A DNA stretch of 64,000 nt, from contig NC_063154.1 of assembly GCF_020921035.1 (NCBI RefSeq), positions 7,378,001 through 7,442,000 of the forward strand. Reading direction: 5' to 3'. Shown here one piece after another: positions 1-9,928 of this stretch. Numbering within the stretch: the first letter of the stretch is position 1; each line of letters begins with the position of its first letter. The notes under the pieces were generated by a model. That model searched no databases. It was given only the letters and a program-made list of their open reading frames with translations, and was not told the origin of the DNA. The position numbers and the translations under genes were made by a program. Source of the DNA: Rhodamnia argentea (Eukaryota; Streptophyta; Magnoliopsida; Myrtales; Myrtaceae).

Positions 1-1060
1 TCGCTGTCTACTATCTTAATAAACATGTCAAATTGATTCTTTGAGCTATCAATATTTTATAGCTTTAACTCATTATCTTTCATTGCTGACTTGATGAAGT
101 GGTAACGCTTCTTGATATATCTAGTCATTGAGTGATAAACAGTATTCTTTGCTAAGTGCACTGCACTTTAACTACTACTCCATAGTGTGCTCATTGATTG
201 TTTTCCCACATAATCTTGCAACCACATGATTTTCGTAGAGGTTTTCGTGATTGCCACATACTCTGCTTACGTCGTCGATAGAGCCACTACTTTTTGTAGT
301 TGAGATACCCAACTTACTATTGCACCTGCAATTGTAAAGACATATCCAATAGTACTCTCACCTCTATCTTGATCACTCGAGTGATCTACATCCGCATAAA
401 CCTGCAATTTTAAAGACGTGTTTCCATAACAAAGATAATAATTTGATCTACTTGCTAGATATCTTAATATCCATTTTAGTACATTCAAATTCTCTCTACC
501 CGGGTTCTGCAAATATCGATTGCAATATCTGGTCTCGTGCTCACCATGGCATACATCAAACTTCCCACGGTTGACCCATATGGCACTACTGCTATCTCAT
601 CTTTCAAAGCCCGAGTACTTGGACACATATCCTTGGAAAGTTTGAAGTGACTCACTAGAGGAGTTGTAACCGATTTTGCCTTATTTATGTTGAATCTCTT
701 CAACATCTTGTTCACATAGTCTTCCTGCGACAACCACAATTTCTTATTTTTTCTATCCTTGATTATTTTCATGCATAAAATCTTCTCGGCCTCTCCAAGT
801 CTTTCATAGAAAATTGTGATGCTAACATCTTCTTCACTTCTGCGATTCTTTTCATATTAGAGCTAACCACTAGCATGTCATCGACATATAAAGAGAGATA
901 CACAATATCACCATTGCCATACTTGCTAAAATAAACACAATAATCAGTTTCACAATGTGCAAATCCTTTTTCTTTTGTAAAATCATCAAACTTTAAGTAC
1001 CATTGTTGCAGAGTTTGCTTTAAGCCATACAAGCTTTTCTTCAAGCGACACACCATGTGT
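1..1060 (-). pseudogene. Copia reverse transcriptase and RNase H remnant
   Basis: The reverse transcriptase is read in pieces. SLYGLKQ and the catalytic LYVDD motif lie in the piece at 769-1056. The connection segment with PYGSTVGSLMYAM and TRPDIA is in 485-772, in another frame. RNase H follows at about 50-512, with VALSTT marking the usual end of its first half. The frame changes show mutation. The catalytic YVDD residues survive, but no continuous protein can be made. The layout is typical of plant copia pol. Confidence 0.88.
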
Positions 1061-1567
1061 TCTTTACCTTAGACCTCAAAACCTTCAAGTTGTGCTATGT
1101 ACAACTCTTTATCTAGATCACCATGCAAAAACGCTATTTTTACATCTAACCGCTCGAGATAAAGATCCTCCACTGCAACTATACTCACCAAAGCTCTGAA
1201 TGATGTTATCTTCACTACTACTGAAAATATCTTAGAGTAGTCGATCACTTCTTTTTAAGAAAAGCCCCTTACTACAAGTCTTGCCTTGTATCCGAGACCA
1301 CCGTCTGCTTCACTTTTCATCTTGTATGCCCACTTGTTTAACAAATACTTTTTACCAGTAGGCAACTCGATCAACTCCCAAGTTTTGTTCTAAAGTAACA
1401 AGCTCATCTCGTCTTTCATAGCGCGCTCCCACTGCATGTGAGATGTGTCTTCTTTGCCTCATCATAAGTCTCCAGCTTTCTCGAATCTATATACAAGATA
1501 TGGCTTAGAACAGTATTAGCTAATGGATCAAAAATTACCTTTGGCTTTATCAAACGTGTAGATCTCC

Positions 1568-2400
1568 TCAAAACAGATGCTTTAGGGTTGTTAGTCTATT
1601 CCGAATCACTGTATTCCTCATGAATTGCCTATTCATTAATAATGTGCTCATTTTGAACCTCCCTTTAGGTGCACTATGATATGCTGGAATTATCTTTATA
1701 GGAATTGTGTCCAGCTCAATATATTCTGGTTCTATAGCTGTCTCATGCTCTGTCTGATGATATTTGTACATCTTTTCTTCATGTAACACCACATTCCGAC
1801 TACAAATGACTTTGTTATTCTCATAATTCCGATGCCTATATCCATATCCAATAAAGACGCACTTCTGGGACTTAGCATCAAGCTTCTTCTTGTCCTCTCT
1901 ATTAATCAAAGCATATGCAATACAACTAAAAACTTTTAGATATGAATAATTAACATTTTTACCTTATCACTACTCTTGCGGTATTCCTCTATCCAGCACA
2001 CTAGATGTACTCTTGTTAATCAAATATATAGTTACATCAATCGTAGTAGCCCATAAGTGTAATGGGAGACCCGCATGTAGCCTTATGAATCTTGCTCGCC
2101 CCAAAATAGTCACGTTCATCCTTTCGTCTACATCGTTCTCGTGAGGAGTCCTAGAAATAGTCTTCAACCCATATATGCCTTCTCGGCTCAAGTATTCTGC
2201 AAATTCTTTACTCATGTATTCACTACCATTATCGGACTTTAGAGAGCTTTAATCTGATAACCTGTTTCTTTTTCTATCATGGTCTTCCATATATGAAAAC
2301 TTCGAATACTTCTTATTTTTCTCTAAGAGCATAGGCCTAAGTCTTTCTTATCGCATCATCAATAAAAGTGAAAAAATATCTCTTACCACCATAAGGGAGT
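1568..2400 (-). pseudogene. Copia integrase remnant
   Basis: The piece at 1970-2215 carries the end of the catalytic core: a degenerate form of the usual QNGVAERMN motif in which ERMN, including the third acidic residue, is still visible, followed by ARFIRLHAGLPLHLWA and YLINKS. The piece at 1568-1909 contains KCVFIGYG and the SRNVVLHEE segment that follow the core in copia elements. Earlier core sequence up to about 2400 is recognisable but broken by stops. Confidence 0.82.
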
Positions 2401-2499
2401 TCCTTTGCCGATCCCCACACATCAGTATGAACCAACTCTAGCTTTTGCCCTTTATTCTGTCGTCTATTCAATTTTAAACTTACTACCTTTTATTTTCCA

Positions 2500-2950
2500 T
2501 AAATGCAACTTTCACAGAAATCTAATCAACTTTCTGCAAACCTAAAAGCAACTTTCTTGAGTGTAACTGCTTTACACCCTTTTCACCAAGATGTTCCAAA
2601 CGATAATGCCGAAAAGTAGATAAATTATCTGTAGCCACTGTAATTGCAACTATATCAACGATATTGTTTCCCTAGAGAAGATAAAGTGTAGATGTACGCT
2701 TTTCCTTTGCTACTACTCTTACCCCTAAGATTATCATCCACTCTCCGCATCCAAAATTTGTTACCATGCCTTTTTGGTCAAGTTTATTAGTTGAAATCAT
2801 ATTTTTCTTCAACTCAAGAATATGTCTAGTTTCATGCAAAATTAGGCGTCCTCCACCTAAAATGTTCACAATCACAGTTTTTTTCCCCCCATAATCGGAC
2901 ATAAGTGGCCGTTTCCCACAACCACTTATCCAAAATCTCCATTGGTGCAA
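2500..2950 (-). pseudogene. Copia protease / pre-integrase remnant
   Basis: The piece at 2672-2950 shows the later half of a copia aspartic protease and the start of the GAG-pre-integrase segment (ILELKKNMISTNKLDQKG is the element's version of the usual LKKNLISVGQL-type motif). The catalytic DSGA motif expected upstream is not intact. The region is identified from position between gag and integrase plus these motifs. Confidence 0.7.
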
Positions 2951-3029
2951 TCAATAAATATGTCTCTTTGCAAGGTACAATGAAAAGAAGCACCAAAATG
3001 AAGAAACCACTTATCTGTCATCAAATCAA

Positions 3030-3930
3030 ACCTTGCAGATAAACTCAAGTTCTCTAGCAAAGGTTCATCGCTTACCACATCAGCTCCTTGATTCTCATCT
3101 CATTATTTCTTTTTATAGCCTTCACGTTGAAATCTATGGTGTCCATCTAGTGACAAAATCAGCACTCGTCTTTTGCAACCTCTCTCTTCTCCCTTGATTG
3201 TGATCTACCACGCCCACTGATTTTTTCTCTGCTTTTACTCCTCCCATGGTTCTCCACTACTAGTGCCGTCAAAGATGTAGCTACTGAAAACCTATCTCCA
3301 CCTGAAACTTTCCTTCGCATTTCTTCATCCATGATGCTGCTCATAGCATCATCCAGAGTCAAATCATCATTCATGGTACTCGAAATTTCCTGCACCATAG
3401 TGTTGCAACTTTCCGAAAGGGAATATAAAAATAGTAAAGCTTGAAGCTTCATATCCAAATTTATCCAATTGACCTATGACTTGCATAAAACTATTAATGT
3501 GCTCTGCAATAAATCCTCTGTCAGATAGCTTCATATTAACCAATTTCTTTAGCGAAAATATCTAATTTGATGTGGACGATTTCTCATAAATATTTGTTAG
3601 AATATCTATGGCTTCTTTTACGGTCTTCGCTTTTGCAATGTGGTACCCTGTCTTTTTCGTCAACCCTAGACAAATTGCACGTAACGCCTTTCGATCAAGA
3701 ATTTTCCAACTCGATTCTGCTATCGGATCCACTTTCGCGAGTACGGATTTCCAACCCTCAAGTGGTGCATAGAGATCTTTCTAAAAAAGATGATTCATGA
3801 GTTGGAGTTTCCACCATCCGAAATCCTGCCTATCAAACTTATCAATTCTGATTTGATCTTACGCCATACCGTTTGCTTTCAATTGAATGTCACAAAAAGC
3901 CCCTCGATGTTCTCGATTAGTTAATTCAGG
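3030..3930 (-). pseudogene. Copia gag (UBN2-type) remnant
   Basis: Minus-strand reading gives a UBN2-type gag: an N-terminal segment near 3900-3750 resembling KFDRQDFGWWKLQL, then an alpha-helical middle, then a basic Ser/Arg-rich tail at 3159-3458 (SKSREKISGRGRSQSREK). A CCHC zinc knuckle is expected next. Only a degenerate trace containing stops is visible around 3110-3165. Non-functional. Confidence 0.75.
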
Positions 3931-3943
3931 CTACGATACTAGT

Positions 3944-4300
3944 TGTCGGGAATCGCACACGAATTCTAGAAAAATAATCCAAGCAAACTATCAATACTAG
4001 CAAAATATAATAATAAAAGAAGAAAATTAGAAGAATACACTAGAGAATTTATTATCGAAGTTCACCCAAACTCAAGCTACGTATCCGCGTAGGGGCATTC
4101 TGCGAATTCACTAGTCTTCGAGAAAGTAGGAATACAATCGATGGTCATCTCACAAGATCGGGGCACAAAGAGATTGAAAACAGTTAGAATGCCGTCATGG
4201 CCCCTTTTTTTCTTTTTCTCTCTATTCACTACTTTGCGCTTCTTTTTTCTGCTCTTGTGGCGGCTATTACTTTTTAAATCACTAATATAAGAGGCTTAGT
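3944..4300 (-). repeat. 5' LTR of the left copia element (outer end uncertain)
   Basis: Immediately outside the degenerate primer-binding site the sequence begins TGTCGGGAATCG, a usual TG-type LTR terminus, and continues through AT-rich sequence typical of copia LTRs. The partner LTR is outside the window, so the other end cannot be fixed by comparison. Confidence 0.55.
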
Positions 4301-4527
4301 TTTTAACTTAGAAGCAAAAAAAAAAAAAAAAAAAAAGACAAAAGATAAAAAGGCCCTTAATAAAATATTTTGGCTTCACACTCCAATAAAACAGTCACTA
4401 AAAAATTGTTATATAATCAATACCTAATATATAAATCTCAGTTAATTAATATATAACAAAAATAAAATCAAAGAGAAAAAAGGAAACCAAAAGCTGGAAC
4501 CCAATAAGTAAATGCCTATTGTAAATG

Positions 4528-5321
4528 GGCCTAATACCCAAAAAAAAAAAAAAAAACTCTAACTTTAACATTTGTGACAATTCTACCTAAAATATTTTTT
4601 GTCTCATAAAAACCTCCAACTTTTACATTTGTCTCAACTCTACCCCAAAATTTTACTTTTTTCCCAATTCTACCGGCCTAGTACAAAAAAAAAAAAAAAC
4701 CCCTCAATTTTAGCATATGTCCCAATTATATCCAAAATTTCATTTTTGTCTCATAAAAAACCTCAACCTGTTACTTTTATTTCAATTATACCGTCGTTAG
4801 CCTTCCGTCTATAATCACCATTAGTTACTCCTATATGGCATTTTCACGTTGTTAATGAATTACACCTTAGTAAAGCTGACATGAAAAAACTCGTGAACTT
4901 CTCTCCTATAATTTGTTTTCCCTACATATTGCCGGGAGATATAGAGTCACTCAAGACGGTACGTTTCGTATTCTCTTCGGCACTTAGCAGCCCAAAAAGG
5001 CTAGACATGGAGATATTTGGACTAACGATCTAAAACCTCATCGTTCCTGAAACCTACTATTTCTAAATTTCGAAGATTCATTGATAAGTTCGGTGAGAAA
5101 ACTCGAGTCACGTAGGATTAACTAATGGTGATTATGGAAGGAAGACTGACGGTGGTAGAATTGGGATAAAAGTAAAAGTTGAGGGTTTTTTTTTTTTTTT
5201 TGGTATTAGATCCGTAGAATTGAGACAAAAGTAAAAGTTGGGGATTTTTTATGAGACAAATTTTTTTTTTGGATATAATTGTCAAAAATGGTAAAGTTGG
5301 AGTTTTTTTGGATATTAGGCG
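4528..5321. mobile_element. Mutator-like MITE, copy 1, with perfect 10-bp target duplication
   Basis: Long terminal inverted repeats: the left end starts GGCCTAATACCC and runs through alternating A-tracts and phrases such as CAACTTTTACATTTGTCTC. The right end is its reverse complement, ending GGATATTAGGC. The 10-bp sequence ATTGTAAATG flanks both ends (4518-4527 and 5322-5331). Such 9-10 bp duplications with long TIRs are typical of Mutator-like elements. About 794 bp with no transposase. The unique middle is homologous, in inverted orientation, to the element at 24530-25340. Confidence 0.85.
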
Positions 5322-5331
5322 ATTGTAAATG

Positions 5332-6323
5332 TATATGCGGTTGTCAAGAGCCTTTTTGTCGATCGGATCTCTTGCTATAATTAGTGCTTAGTCAAATCAA
5401 GAAAATTTAAAAACTAAATCTAACGAGCCAATAGAGAAAAAGAAACACAGATTGAAACTTAGTTAACTAAAAGAAAGAAAAGAGTAGGGCCGAAATTTAA
5501 ACATCTTATGCTTGATTCTTGTACAAAAACTGTATGGTTACCTAAATGCATAATGTAAAAGCCAAAACTTCAACATACATGAATCCTAACATAATTTGCA
5601 GAATCATACTGCTTCATATCCAGATACGACTCTCTCCATCTTCCATGATCATATTTCGGACTTTTGACACAACTTATTCATCATAAGAAGAAAAGAAATC
5701 TGTCGATTATTTGACATATACTACGCTGGGGAAATCCCAAAAGCAATCAACAACTTTATTATACTATCGAGAGAGAATGATAAGATCTTCCCGGGAAAAA
5801 CTTAGTGGGAGGAGTTATGGCGAATGCTAAGTTTTTCGTAGAACTCTTGATTTGCAAAATGAAACTCATTAAATACCATTAGATATTGAATGAGACAAGT
5901 ACAATTTCCTAGTTGGAGCAAAAAGGAAGAGAGCGCAACTGAAGTACTCCTTACAAGGAGAATGATTAGCCTCTTCGTGTCGGCAACCCTATTTACGAAC
6001 CTTGAAGGTAAATTTTAGGGTAAACGTCACATATGGTGTAAACGAGTCAAGCCACTCGGTTTCCTCGAATCCCCAATGGACTCTTTTCGAGTTTAGGCAG
6101 CTTAAGTACTCTATTGAGTACAGTTTGAGTTTAGAACTTGAATTTCCATATAGTTTTATCGCATATAATCTTATTACACTTTTGGAATTCGAGTCCGAGT
6201 GTAGATTAAAGTTTACAAATTGAGTTTAGCGTTAGGTTGAGCTCAAGCTGATTGAAAATCTGATCAAGTCCCCAGTTGGACAAATCAAATTGGATTGAAA
6301 TCAAATTGAGTATCAAGTCGTGC
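5332..6323. other. Intergenic, nothing recognised
   Basis: AT-rich non-coding DNA between two MITEs. Only short ORFs lacking family motifs, no RNA gene signals and no clear repeat termini are visible. Confidence 0.6.
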
Positions 6324-6332
6324 GCAAATAAC

Positions 6333-6697
6333 GGGAAAAGTACACTAGAAGTGCCATAACTTTTGTACGACGTTCACTTGAGTATCATAACTTTCAAAAT
6401 GTTCACTTGAGTGCCATAGCTTTCAAAAATCGTTCACTTGAGTGCCATGTTGACGTGGACGCCGGAAAAGCCGACGTGGCAGCCGAAAAGTTAACGTGGC
6501 ACGCCGAAAAGCTGATGTGGCTCGCCGGAAAGATGACGTGGCACGCCGGAAAGCTGATGTGATACGCCGCAAAAGTTGTTGTGGCACTCAAGTGAACGCG
6601 TTTTGAAAGTTATGGCACTTAAGTGAATGTTTTGAAAGTTATGGCACTTAAATGAACGTTATACAAAAGTTATAGTACTTCTAATGTACTTATCCCC
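6333..6697. mobile_element. MITE with long TIRs and a 9-bp near-perfect target duplication
   Basis: The left end begins GGGAAAAGTACACTAGAAGT. The right end reads back as GGGGATAAGTACATTAGAAG, and the inverted similarity continues for more than 80 bp (CATAACTTT...GTTCACTTGAGTGCC). Flanks are GCAAATAAC on the left (6324-6332) and ACAAATAAC on the right (6698-6706), a 9-bp duplication with one transition, fitting a Mutator-like origin. The centre is a GC-rich short tandem array. No transposase. Confidence 0.82.
6452..6568. repeat. Tandem array of about 21-22 bp units inside the MITE
   Basis: About five and a half imperfect units built around GACGTGGCACGCCGGAAAGC fill the gap between the two TIRs. 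Four units keep the ACGTGG core. Base composition is much more GC-rich than the surrounding TIRs. Confidence 0.8.
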
Positions 6698-6868
6698 ACA
6701 AATAACCGAGTTGAACCCTACCCGCAAAAATCATGCCGAATCGAGATCAAATCGAGTATTGAGCCATGCACAAATAATTGAGTTGAGTTGAACTTGATAA
6801 TGATAATATATTAGCTTAGCTCAACTAAGTTGCAAACTTGTTCTCGAAATTATTCCAAAACCCACCAT

Positions 6869-7247
6869 GGGATAATTGTTCAAAAAGTCCTAAACCTATT
6901 GTACGACAGCCGGTTCGGTCATAAACCTTTCAACTCCGCCAATTCACTCCTAAATCTTTTGACTATTCGCCGATTTAGTCATAAATTTTTAAATTATATC
7001 AATTCAATTATAAATCTTTTGACGTTTTTTTAATATTGTCCTAACCTTATTATTTGGATTATTGGCCAAAATGACTATATTGACAAATTATCAAAAGGCT
7101 TAAAACTAAATTGACAAATCATTAAAATATTTAGCTCTAAATTGGCATAATCGAAAAAGATTTAGGACTAAATTAGCATAAATGAAAGGTTTATGATTGA
7201 ATTGGCCGCCATACAATAGGTTTAGGACTTTTCGGACAATTTTTCCT
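6869..7247. mobile_element. MITE of the AATTGTCCAAAAAGTCCTAA family, copy at 6.9 kb
   Basis: Left end GGGATAATTGTTCAAAAAGT; right end read in reverse GGAAAAATTGTCCGAAAAGT. Both continue with CCTAAACCTATTGTA and then repeated phrases of the type AATTCAATCATAAACC. The whole element is essentially two long inverted arms with little unique middle. No target duplication could be recognised. Related copies lie at 37590, 42905 and 57501. Confidence 0.78.
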
Positions 7248-7773
7248 ATAATTTTCAATATTGAGATGTGTTCTTCATGTTGCTTTTACCCTTTTCAATT
7301 CCTTTTATCAATTTAATTAGCTTGTAACGGATCCTTTATCTTCGAATCAATCTTCAAGTTTTCGGTTCATTTATATAGAAAAGTAATTGAGCCCATATCT
7401 TGTTAAATCTTTCGAAATTATTTGGATCTGTGTGTATAAAACCATGTTAAGCACATTAGTAATTAATCGAGGCCAATTAATAGTTTAATCTCAAAGAAGC
7501 TATTGGGTAGTGTAGGTCATGTTGAGTCGGAGTGACCAAATTTGATGGACATTATTATGTGGACCGTGTTTGGTTTACCTATTTATTAAGTGAATCGTGC
7601 ACTAATTGACCTATTGACTTGATACGATGCAAAGACTACCACATTCCCTTGCAAGTATAAAGGTCGCTCTGTCTGTGGAGATCGGACATAGATAGTTCTT
7701 ATAATTCTCAAATCAATGACAGTTAATGTCAAATGTGTGTAATGTTTTCTTTACACTAGTGATATATGCTCTA
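7248..7773. other. Intergenic, nothing recognised
   Basis: AT-rich sequence between a MITE and the plastid-DNA insertion, with no coding or repeat signature I can name. Confidence 0.6.
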
Positions 7774-8091
7774 GGACTTTCGTCCCTACTCGATGGGTGG
7801 GTCTTACGGTCAAGCTCCTTATGCCTTTGCACTTAAGGCCAATCTCCGTTTGACCCGAGGAAACTTTTGCACGCCACCATTACCTTTTTAGAGACCTATG
7901 CCCCATAGCAACCGTATACCCGAGACTATCCCTTGGCCTGTAATTTCTGACATAAGGTTAGAATTTTAGCTCTTCTAGAGTGACATCTCGCTAATGGCTC
8001 GGGCTCTCTCGGAATGAGGTCTTCTTCACCTTCCACCTAAGCTACACAGGAAAGGCCCAAAGACAATCCCAAGGAACAGTAAAGCTTCATA
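7774..8091 (-). pseudogene. Nuclear copy of a plastid 23S rRNA fragment
   Basis: The minus strand reads as large-subunit rRNA of plastid type. Landmarks are GTGCAAAGGCATAAGGAGCT, AAGACCCACC and AGGGACGAAAGTC, preceded by AGTTTCCTCGGG and AACCTTATGTCAGAA and, at the far end, the segment around TGAAGCTTTACTGTTCC. The fragment is about 320 nt of a roughly 2.8-kb gene and contains many differences from the plastid consensus as I remember it, largely transitions as expected after methylcytosine deamination in nuclear DNA. It is not a functional rRNA gene. A mitochondrial origin of the plastid sequence before nuclear transfer cannot be excluded. Confidence 0.8.
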
Positions 8092-8140
8092 AGCGGGGAG
8101 AGGTCGACCACAAGGAGTTGCGGTTTGGCACACTACTAGG

Positions 8141-8830
8141 ACTAGCGAAGGAAAAAGAGTGGTTTGATTATTCTTTTCCCTTTCGGCAAGAAGACAAGAT
8201 TGTCAATCATGTTTTTCTTCCCCTGTTCAAATAACCAAGCGGGATATGAAGCATTAATAATCGATCCGGAGTTGCCGACCGATCTTTCCGCATCAGCAGT
8301 TGAAGAATATGAAAACTCCATCTTAGCAATCCAGTAAATAGCCGGGGAATGCACATGTGAAAGCGAAAGCCTTCGTTGAAAGAATGGGCCATGGCTCTCG
8401 TCCTCAAAAAACTCTTTATCCTCTGTTGTCTTGAGAAGTGGAGCGATTTTTCGTGCAAAATTGGAGATGAACCACCGAGGAAATTGATCCATCTAATCAA
8501 GTCTACAACTCCTTTTTTCTTAGAACATGTTGAGCCAATTTTTCTTCATGTAAAACCTGCTTGGTTTAGATCGGGAAAATCATACGATTTTATGAAGCCG
8601 TGTGCTATGGTTCGAATTCGTATTCAATCCTATTTCCAATAGGAGTAGTTGAGAATGGAATTCAATTTTTTTCCATTATTTTCGTATACGTAATAGTGCG
8701 AAACAAAAGCCCAGCTCCAAGTTGTTCAAGAATAGTGAAATGGTGGTATTGAGTTTCTCGACCCTTTGTTTTAGGATTAGTCGGTTCTATTTCTTGATGG
8801 GAGCTGGGAAGGGATATAACCGAGCGGCAA
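8141..8830 (+). pseudogene. Nuclear copy of the plastid rps12-trnV(GAC) spacer
   Basis: The plus strand matches, from memory, the inverted-repeat spacer between the rps12 3' exon and trnV-GAC. Landmarks are GAAGAATGGGCCATGGCT-like sequence near 8378, the segment GAACCACCGAGGAAATTGAT, GTGTGCTATGGTTCGAATTC, and GTTGTTCAAGAATAGTG. It ends at AAGGGATATAAC, the first bases of trnV; the tRNA itself is not continued. The short ORF antisense here (8142-8492) is a by-product of plastid sequence, not a nuclear gene. Orientation is opposite to the adjacent 23S fragment relative to plastid gene order. Confidence 0.78.
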
Positions 8831-9116
8831 CGAATGATTAGTCTGTTGGATAGCTAGTAAATCAAAGATATTTAATCACTATATAACGATGAACAATAAG
8901 GCATGCCATCCCCTCAACCATTAGCCGCTGTCAACACCTTCTGGCCAGTCTTACTAAGTATCCCAACCATTATTATTCTTTTATCAAAAGGCAGTCTTCT
9001 TATAATCGAGTAACGCTACATTGGTGTATGAAATTTGATCGACAAAACCGATAAACTAAGTCAACGTGGTTGCTAACGCGAGCGAGCATTCAAATAAGCA
9101 GCTAATCCGGAACTCC

Positions 9117-9152
<36 letters not shown>
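9117..9152 (+). repeat. (AAT)n microsatellite
   Basis: Twelve perfect AAT units in a row, about 0.7 kb upstream of the JAGGED leader. Confidence 0.95.
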
Positions 9153-9153
<1 letters not shown>

Positions 9154-9303
9154 TGCCCCAGAAGGTGCTGTACTAATATTACGGTAGTCATATTAAACCT
9201 AGCATTACTTCTCGATATATCAGTACCGACAGCTCTGCATCTCCACACTGTTTCTTATACGAGCAATATCGTTCTTGGATCTTTGTCCTTGGCATTGCTG
9301 GTA

Positions 9304-9343
9304 CACAACAACAACAACAACAAAAACAACAACAACAACAACA
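9304..9343 (+). repeat. (AAC)n microsatellite
   Basis: About thirteen ACA/AAC units with one interruption. Confidence 0.9.
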
Positions 9344-9928
9344 GCAGAACTAGAGCTGGAAGTTGAATACGTATTGCCTGATCTTGTCCTACTTCCATTT
9401 CCTTCCTTCACTTATATCGCCCAGTCCTGCCAAAGATGAACCAAGCATCTCTCTCTCAAAAGGGAAAGCGTGAGTCATTCTTTTCTCCTTGGTCAGGGAG
9501 AAGTCCAATTCCCTTCACCCGTCTCAACCGAACCAGAACGACACTCTGGTAGACTCCTAGCCCCTCATTCTCAAGTGGAGTCACGAGAATGCCCTCTTTG
9601 TTCTTTCAATTCTCATCTTTCAGAGAGATAAAGAGAGAGAGGGGTGTGCACTGTGCAGTGCAGGGGCGTGGCAGGGGGTGGAACTGATAGAGAACTTTCA
9701 AAGGCCCTCCTTTTCTTCCTCTCTCTCTCTCTACCCTTCACTCCACTCGACTAGCCTTTATATTGCAGTCTTCAACTGCAAGTCTTGTGAAATCTTTGCC
9801 TGTTCTCTAAGACCACCTTTGCTTTTTCCTTTTTTCCAGCACTTAGTATCTTCCCACACACCCACTTAACCTGAAGATTGCTTTAGCCTCACGTTTTTTT
9901 CTGTCTCTCTGTCGGTACCAACCAAACC

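Larger units (their letters stand above)
1..4300 (-). mobile_element. Decayed Ty1-copia LTR retrotransposon, incomplete at the left edge
   Basis: Reading the minus strand from high to low coordinates gives gag, protease remnant, integrase, reverse transcriptase and RNase H in copia order. RNase H reaches the window edge, so the 3' LTR lies outside. Every domain is interrupted by stops and frameshifts, so the copy is old and cannot be autonomous. A degenerate initiator-Met-type primer-binding site lies next to the 5' LTR at about 3930-3943. The right limit near 4300 is approximate because I could not see the outer LTR end or a target-site duplication. Confidence 0.9.
8831..9928 (+). other. Upstream region and 5' leader of the JAGGED gene
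   Basis: Contains an AAT microsatellite (9117-9152), an AAC microsatellite (9304-9343), CT/GA-rich tracts near 9610-9735 and a TATA-like TTTATATT near 9756 that could set the transcription start. CT-rich leaders are common in plant genes. No other coding signal. Confidence 0.5.

Noticed and set aside
8142..8500. Overlapping ORFs of 97-116 codons in the plastid-derived segment
   Set aside because: They lie in non-coding plastid spacer sequence copied to the nucleus; not nuclear genes.
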